Assembly (NCBI GenBank): GCA_036897445.1
Contig: JAYMTL010000186.1
Location: forward strand, 1-27,542
DNA length: 27,542 bases
Reading direction: 5' to 3'
Source of the DNA: Pelargonium tetragonum
Lineage: Eukaryota; Streptophyta; Magnoliopsida; Geraniales; Geraniaceae
The notes under the pieces are model-generated. The model saw only the letters and a program-made list of their open reading frames with translations, had not been told where the DNA came from and ran no database searches. Position 1 is the first letter of the stretch; each line of letters starts with the position of its first letter. The position numbers and the translations under genes were made by a program. Shown piece by piece: positions 22,801 through 27,542 of the stretch.

Positions 22801-25800
22801 CCACCCCTTAGATAGAATTGAATAGGATTGCGTAAAAGCTTATAACCTTGGATATATGGCAAGCCCCGCGGTTTCCCTTTGATTAACAAATAAAAATTTT
22901 GAGTAAAAGAGGTTACAGAAGGTAAAAGAATTCGCAAGAAATCCTATTCTGTATTAATATTAGTTGTCAAAAGATTAAGGAGTACTCTTACTTAAGTTCC
23001 TTTTAAAGTATGGAAAAAGAAGCAAGGTAAAATCAATTTTTTAGAATAGATACTTGACTAAGTGCTGTCAACCCCAAATTTTATTAAGACGAGGCTTAAC
23101 ACTGTGCAGTCAAGATAAGCGAATAAAACCATTTTCAGTTTTTTGGGTTTCTGATTAGAAGAACTTCTGTAAAAAAAAAGGCAATCGATTGTATCCTTTT
23201 TCGTGCCCTCACGTACGCTTTTTTCTACATTTTTTGAAATTTTCTGAGACTCTAATGGACTAAAAACTTGCGATTATAATAATAATGAAGATAAGCCTTT
23301 CTAACTTTCTAAGGGCCTTGATGCAGAACTCTAATAGACTAACTATAAAGCTCTATATATATAGTTCTAGGTTACAAAAAAGCTACAAAAAAAGTTAGCC
23401 AAGTAAACAAAGGAACTTCAGCCGAAATGAAATCGGGAATTAACACTATAGCATTTAAGAAGCCCCGAAATACGAAAGAATTACTAGTAGCAAACCCAGG
23501 GTATACTCGGAATTCTGTCCAGAATAGAAAGGTTTTTAGCTCGGTGAAGTCTACTCTATGTATTTGAGCAAAAGGATTCCGAATTTCATTTATGTGATGC
23601 AATTTTTATATATTCTTGAATTTTGTTATTAAAAAAAGTTATGCTATGCACTATTGAATATATGAGAGAGTCTTTTGCAATACTGATGTTAAGGTTAAGA
23701 GAAACCACCCTTATAAAAGGAAATAGAGAGACTCAAAAGAAAAAGGCCTTATCTATAACCTTTAAAATGAAACGCAATAAACTTCTTATGTAGATAATAA
23801 AATGACTTAAGTAGAATCTTGTTCTTTTTTTCTCAGAAATTTTCTACTAAAAAAGAACTTGGAAGTGAAGATAAAGCAAGGACTTAGTTGACCATAACCC
23901 AAAGGTTCTAATAAAGAATTAAAAATCCCTTAGATCCTTGGTTCCGGGCTTTTATAGAGTATATAGAGTAGCCCGCTTTGTTTATTGTTCGAACCCCATA
24001 TAAAAACTCATCAAAAATATCAAGCAATGCGAGTTCTTATTATCGAGAAGTAACGATAAGTCCTTGTTCAGAGCTATATATACCCCGTCCTGAGAAAAGG
24101 GTCTTCGCTATTTAAATTGAAACTAACAAAGAGGCCTTGTACTAATTTAAAGTACTTGCAATCTAGCGAATAACCCCTAAATAAAATACTAAGTAAAGGG
24201 GGCCAAAAAGACCTATTCTATAGGAGTTTCGATAACCAACCCTTGTAAGAAATAAGAGTATAACGAGTCTCCTACTTAGAGAATTGCGCCTCACTTACTA
24301 GCGAAAGCCAACGGAAATCTCTGACTTTTTTTAACAGAGCATTTAAACTACACGACTTAAAAAGAAGGCACTACTTAAATAAGACTCTAGCTATTTATAC
24401 GTATCTGAACTTCAAAATCTAAAATAAGATTCTAATTAAAATTCTATACCTATACCTGAACCAGCCTTAAAATTGGAAGCCTTCAAAAAAACTAAAGCAA
24501 AAGAGTCCCGATTTCCTTAATTAAGAGCTGTCAGTAAAAAAACCTTGCGAGTCTAGTATAACTTCTAATAAGATAAGAGGTTTTTTGCTTTTTATTTTAT
24601 TTAGAAGGGGTCTTTTCAGACACTTTGGGGCTTATAAGAAAGAAGCTCTTGAAAGAAGAAAGAAAATTAATGTATATCACTAGACTGTCATTCTAGTTCC
24701 TAAAAGTTTTTATTACTATATAAAAGAAAGCACCCTTTTTTAGTTCCGTATATTCTTTTTTTGTGCTGGATCCGGGAATTTGAGGTTTTTATATTCTCCA
24801 TCCAAGTTAGGAACCCTTGTAATCTATAAATGTATATCCTACGTTTCCTTGTTGAACAGGCTCTTGCTGCTTTTCTATCTTGTGTAGCGGTAAAATCTAC
24901 CATTTCTATTTATAAGTCATTCCTATTTCATTTAAAGGAACTAAATAAGGGACAAGACTTCCTTATATCATGGCAGCAGAAAGGCCTAAAAATTTTTTAC
25001 TGATTAAGTTTCTATCGCGAATAAAATAAAGTTACTTATTCCCTTTTCTTTTCGAGACGTAAGGATACCTTTAGATAGGGTTAGTGGAAAGTCCGTAGGG
25101 TTTTAAGAGTGCAAAGTCTAATACTATAAAAAAGGCTAAGAATTTCTATTGCTTTGCGGGTGCGCTTTTGAGTGACACTTACATATTGTGGATTCTTGAT
25201 CGCAGTCTTTCCTGAATTAAGTGATTAGATTTACCTTATATTTAACACGAAAAACCTTTTTTTTAAGGAGGCAGGTAATGTAATTAAGACCTGACTTTCA
25301 GGAACTTGTGGAATCCATAAAAATTTTTTCTTAGGTTTTCTCTCTAAGGAGTTAATCCCATATTTGAAAAAGGACACCCAGTTTTATAAATAAAGGCTTT
25401 GGGGTCTATCACTTGTTTAACTAATACTAATATAAATAGAAAAAGGGCTCGGCTACTTATCCCCGGATGCTGACTCTTTTTTTAGATCATAATACTGGAA
25501 AAACTCTAGGTTTTCTATACCAAGGCTTCAATTAACTGAAGTAAACTCTAAAAAAAAACATGCAGAAGAAATGATCTAAACTCCAATCTATCTAACTCTA
25601 ACTCAAAATAAATTCATTTTTCCTTGTAACCTCTATACTTGAAATAAAAGAGCTGAGTGTAAAAACTGGAAACATAAGAGATAATTTTCTACTTAATCTG
25701 AGGCTAAGTCTTGCTGCTTGATAAGATTATAGAGGGGTCTCTTTATGTTATAACACTAAAATTGACATGGGAAGTTCTACCCGTGTGAGAACTAAAACCG

Positions 25801-27542
25801 TGTTTACTCAAATTAATAAGATTAAAGGTACATACATGAATGAGTGTAAATTTAAAAATGCTTTACTATATAAAAGAAAGAATTAGTGCTAATGAAGACA
25901 TTCCTAAATTCTGGCTTAGAAAAGAATACAAATAAATAGGAATAAATAAGATACAAACACTTAGAATAAGGCAGGTTTTACAGTAACTGAGTTTACAAAG
26001 GGGAATCAAAATCGCAGTAGGATTCCGATCACCCGATCCCACAGTCTTAGTCAAAAGAAAGATTACAACTACAAGTAGGGCAAGCCGGCCTTTACTTAAA
26101 AAAACAGAGATTCTAACTAAAAAAAAAGAACTTCTAGATTTATAGGTCTTTTACTTAATGTCGGTTATACTAAGTTTCTCTTGGATATATCCTTATTTTT
26201 CGTCATTCGCATATCTAAAGCAAGCGAGTTCTTTTTGTGTTAAACTCAGGAGATAAATAAGAAAGCTTTAAATAAATTGACTAGGCAGTCGATTCAAATC
26301 AAGTCAAAGTTTAACTTTTTCTAGTCAAGGAGAGGAGTTAGTTACTAAAGCTTCAGGCAAAATTTTTATAATGTAGAATCAAACCTTTTTTAAATTAAAA
26401 TTTAGAACCCGAAGAATACCTTAAAATAGATTTTAAGGACTAGAGGGGGGAACTCCCACTTATAATGAGAATAGAGCTTCCTTTCTTGTATTGGCGATTA
26501 AGGCAAAGTAAGTCACATAGAATACCAGATTTTAACCCTTTCCTTTTTATCAAGCTAGCGTGCTTATGTAACTTAAACCTTAGAAAATATGAGGCCACTC
26601 GAATTGAATTTGCTTGAACATCAACCCTCTGCAATACTTTTTTGTAAAGAATTTAGGAAACTGATTGTAACGTAAAGAGCTTCTTATCTCTTACCCCGGA
26701 AAAACAAAATAGGGGGTCCTAATAAAAAAAGGATATATCAAAAGCTACTTAACAAAACGAAGGACACTAAGAGATTAAAGCCAAGCGGGCTCCTTTTAGT
26801 ATCTGGGCTTCCTCTTAAGAACTATTATGAAATCCTTTGCTGAATTAAATAGAAAGAAAAGGGTACCGAATTTACTTTAGATTTATATATCCTTGAAAAC
26901 CATTCATTAGTAAGACTTTTTTTATTTGGACAAAAGCTCGTCCTACTGCTCAAAGTGTTTACTCCAATATATTCTGCTTGTTTTGGATTGGGCAAGATAA
27001 GCTATAAAGAGAGCAAGAAGTTCAAATTTAGTAACTAAGAGTCAAATAAACAAAAAGAGCGGCTAGGCAAGATCTATATAATTCAAGTACGCACATTATG
27101 AAAAATCTGTTGAGTATTCCTTAGCTTTTGGAAATACGAGCTTGCTATAAGAAAGAGGAATACCTTAACTTGGAGAAAATACATTCATGTAAAAAGTTTG
27201 ACGGGAACTCTAAAAAGGAAACCCTAGCAAGGTCTTCTGTTTGGGATTCTTGGGTTAACTATAGTACGGACTTAGACTGGAAAAGGACTCTCTAATATCT
27301 CAGCTATAAGAGTGGTAAACATTACTATAAGATAAGGTGCAGAGTTTCTCTTTTTAAGTCAAGGTAGCCGAAGAACAACCCTTTGTATACCGTTCCGCGC
27401 TACAACGTTATAGTGCACCCTGTTTATTTATCACATTTCAATTTATAATTGTAAGTACAATATTCCATTCTTTTGCTTAGCTGACGGAGACCTATTTACT
27501 CTAGGAGGGTATCCTCTGTTTGCTAATCTCGGGCAAAAGGTA
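19871..27542. other. RIP-like mutated AT-rich block, no gene
   Basis: The last 7.7 kb contains no supportable gene. Sampled lines vary (22201: 2/7; 24541: 2/5; 20461: 5/4; 26461: 6/4), low on average but uneven, as in a mosaic of repeats mutated at different times. Minus-strand frames at 21781-21972, 23372-23602, 24700-24903, 25866-26054 and 26440-26634 (62-76 codons) carry no recognisable motif and fit chance expectation. The strings gtagcccgcyttgttt near 20705 and 23969 are alike over about 17 bases, which is at the chance level for this length. No terminal repeats or RNAs were recognised. Confidence 0.55.

Noticed and set aside
20700-23985. Shared 17-base string gtagcccgcyttgttt near 20705 and 23969 as a possible repeat pair
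   Set aside because: One mismatch in about 17 bases, with flanks that do not align. A match of this kind between two points in 27 kb is close to chance.
23985-23999. B-box-like string tgttcgaacccc on the plus strand
   Set aside because: It departs from the consensus at the first G, and the flanks form neither a T-arm nor an acceptor stem.
21781-26634. Five minus-strand open frames of 62-76 codons (21781, 23372, 24700, 25866, 26440)
   Set aside because: All are short, without motifs and isolated. Their number is below what a random sequence of this size and composition would give.
1-27542. Plant or algal organellar genome as the source of the gene-poor AT-rich text
   Set aside because: Organellar spacers do not normally show strong CA/TG depletion with TA excess on both strands, and no rRNA, intact tRNA or respiratory or photosynthesis gene is visible. 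An organellar insertion remains possible only for the 18.9-19.86 kb island.
1-27542. CRISPR array, bacterial operon or prophage
   Set aside because: There are no regularly spaced identical repeats, no ribosome-binding-site-led coding runs, and stop density is far too high for prokaryotic DNA.

Overview
This 27.5 kb window has no gene I can name. It is A+T-rich (about mid-30s % G+C, judged by eye) and unusually dense in TAA and TAG in all six frames. Only about a dozen open stretches reach 60 codons. A random sequence of this composition should hold several tens. Hand counts on sampled 60-base lines give (CpA+TpG)/(ApC+GpT) of about 0.7 and TpA/ApT of about 1.3. This pattern, in which CA and TG have been converted to TA on both strands, is the signature of repeat-induced point mutation (RIP). 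RIP is established in filamentous ascomycetes (Pezizomycotina). My reading is therefore an AT-rich, repeat-derived, gene-free nuclear compartment of such a fungus: an AT isochore, subtelomere or centromere. The organism and the location are inferred.

Layout. 1-1.7 kb is mutated filler. 1.72-2.92 kb holds three head-to-tail copies of a degenerate repeat (called family A here), whose best reading is rich in Lys, Ser, Arg, Thr and Pro. 2.9-8.9 kb is filler. At 8.94-9.14 kb there is a tRNA-like or SINE-like segment with A-box and B-box matches and a well-paired T-arm. 9.1-14.4 kb is filler. Two more family A copies lie in the same orientation at 14.44-15.02 and 15.70-16.26 kb. 16.3-18.0 kb is filler containing a 20-bp perfect palindrome, a telomere-like doublet and an exact 22-bp tandem duplication. 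18.1-18.35 kb has a Lys/Glu/Arg/Gln-rich reading on the minus strand. 18.36-18.6 kb looks like LTR ends with a TATA box. From about 18.9 to 19.86 kb the mutation signature fades, and this island contains an unrecognised 100-codon open frame. From 19.9 kb to the end it is filler again.

Nothing here forms a working pathway. The window reads as a graveyard of repeats mutated beyond recognition, with a few patches that escaped, were inserted later, or were too short to be targeted: the 19 kb island, the strip at 9.0 kb and the patch at 14.46 kb. These patches are the most informative parts. All statistics were counted by hand on sampled lines and should be recomputed.
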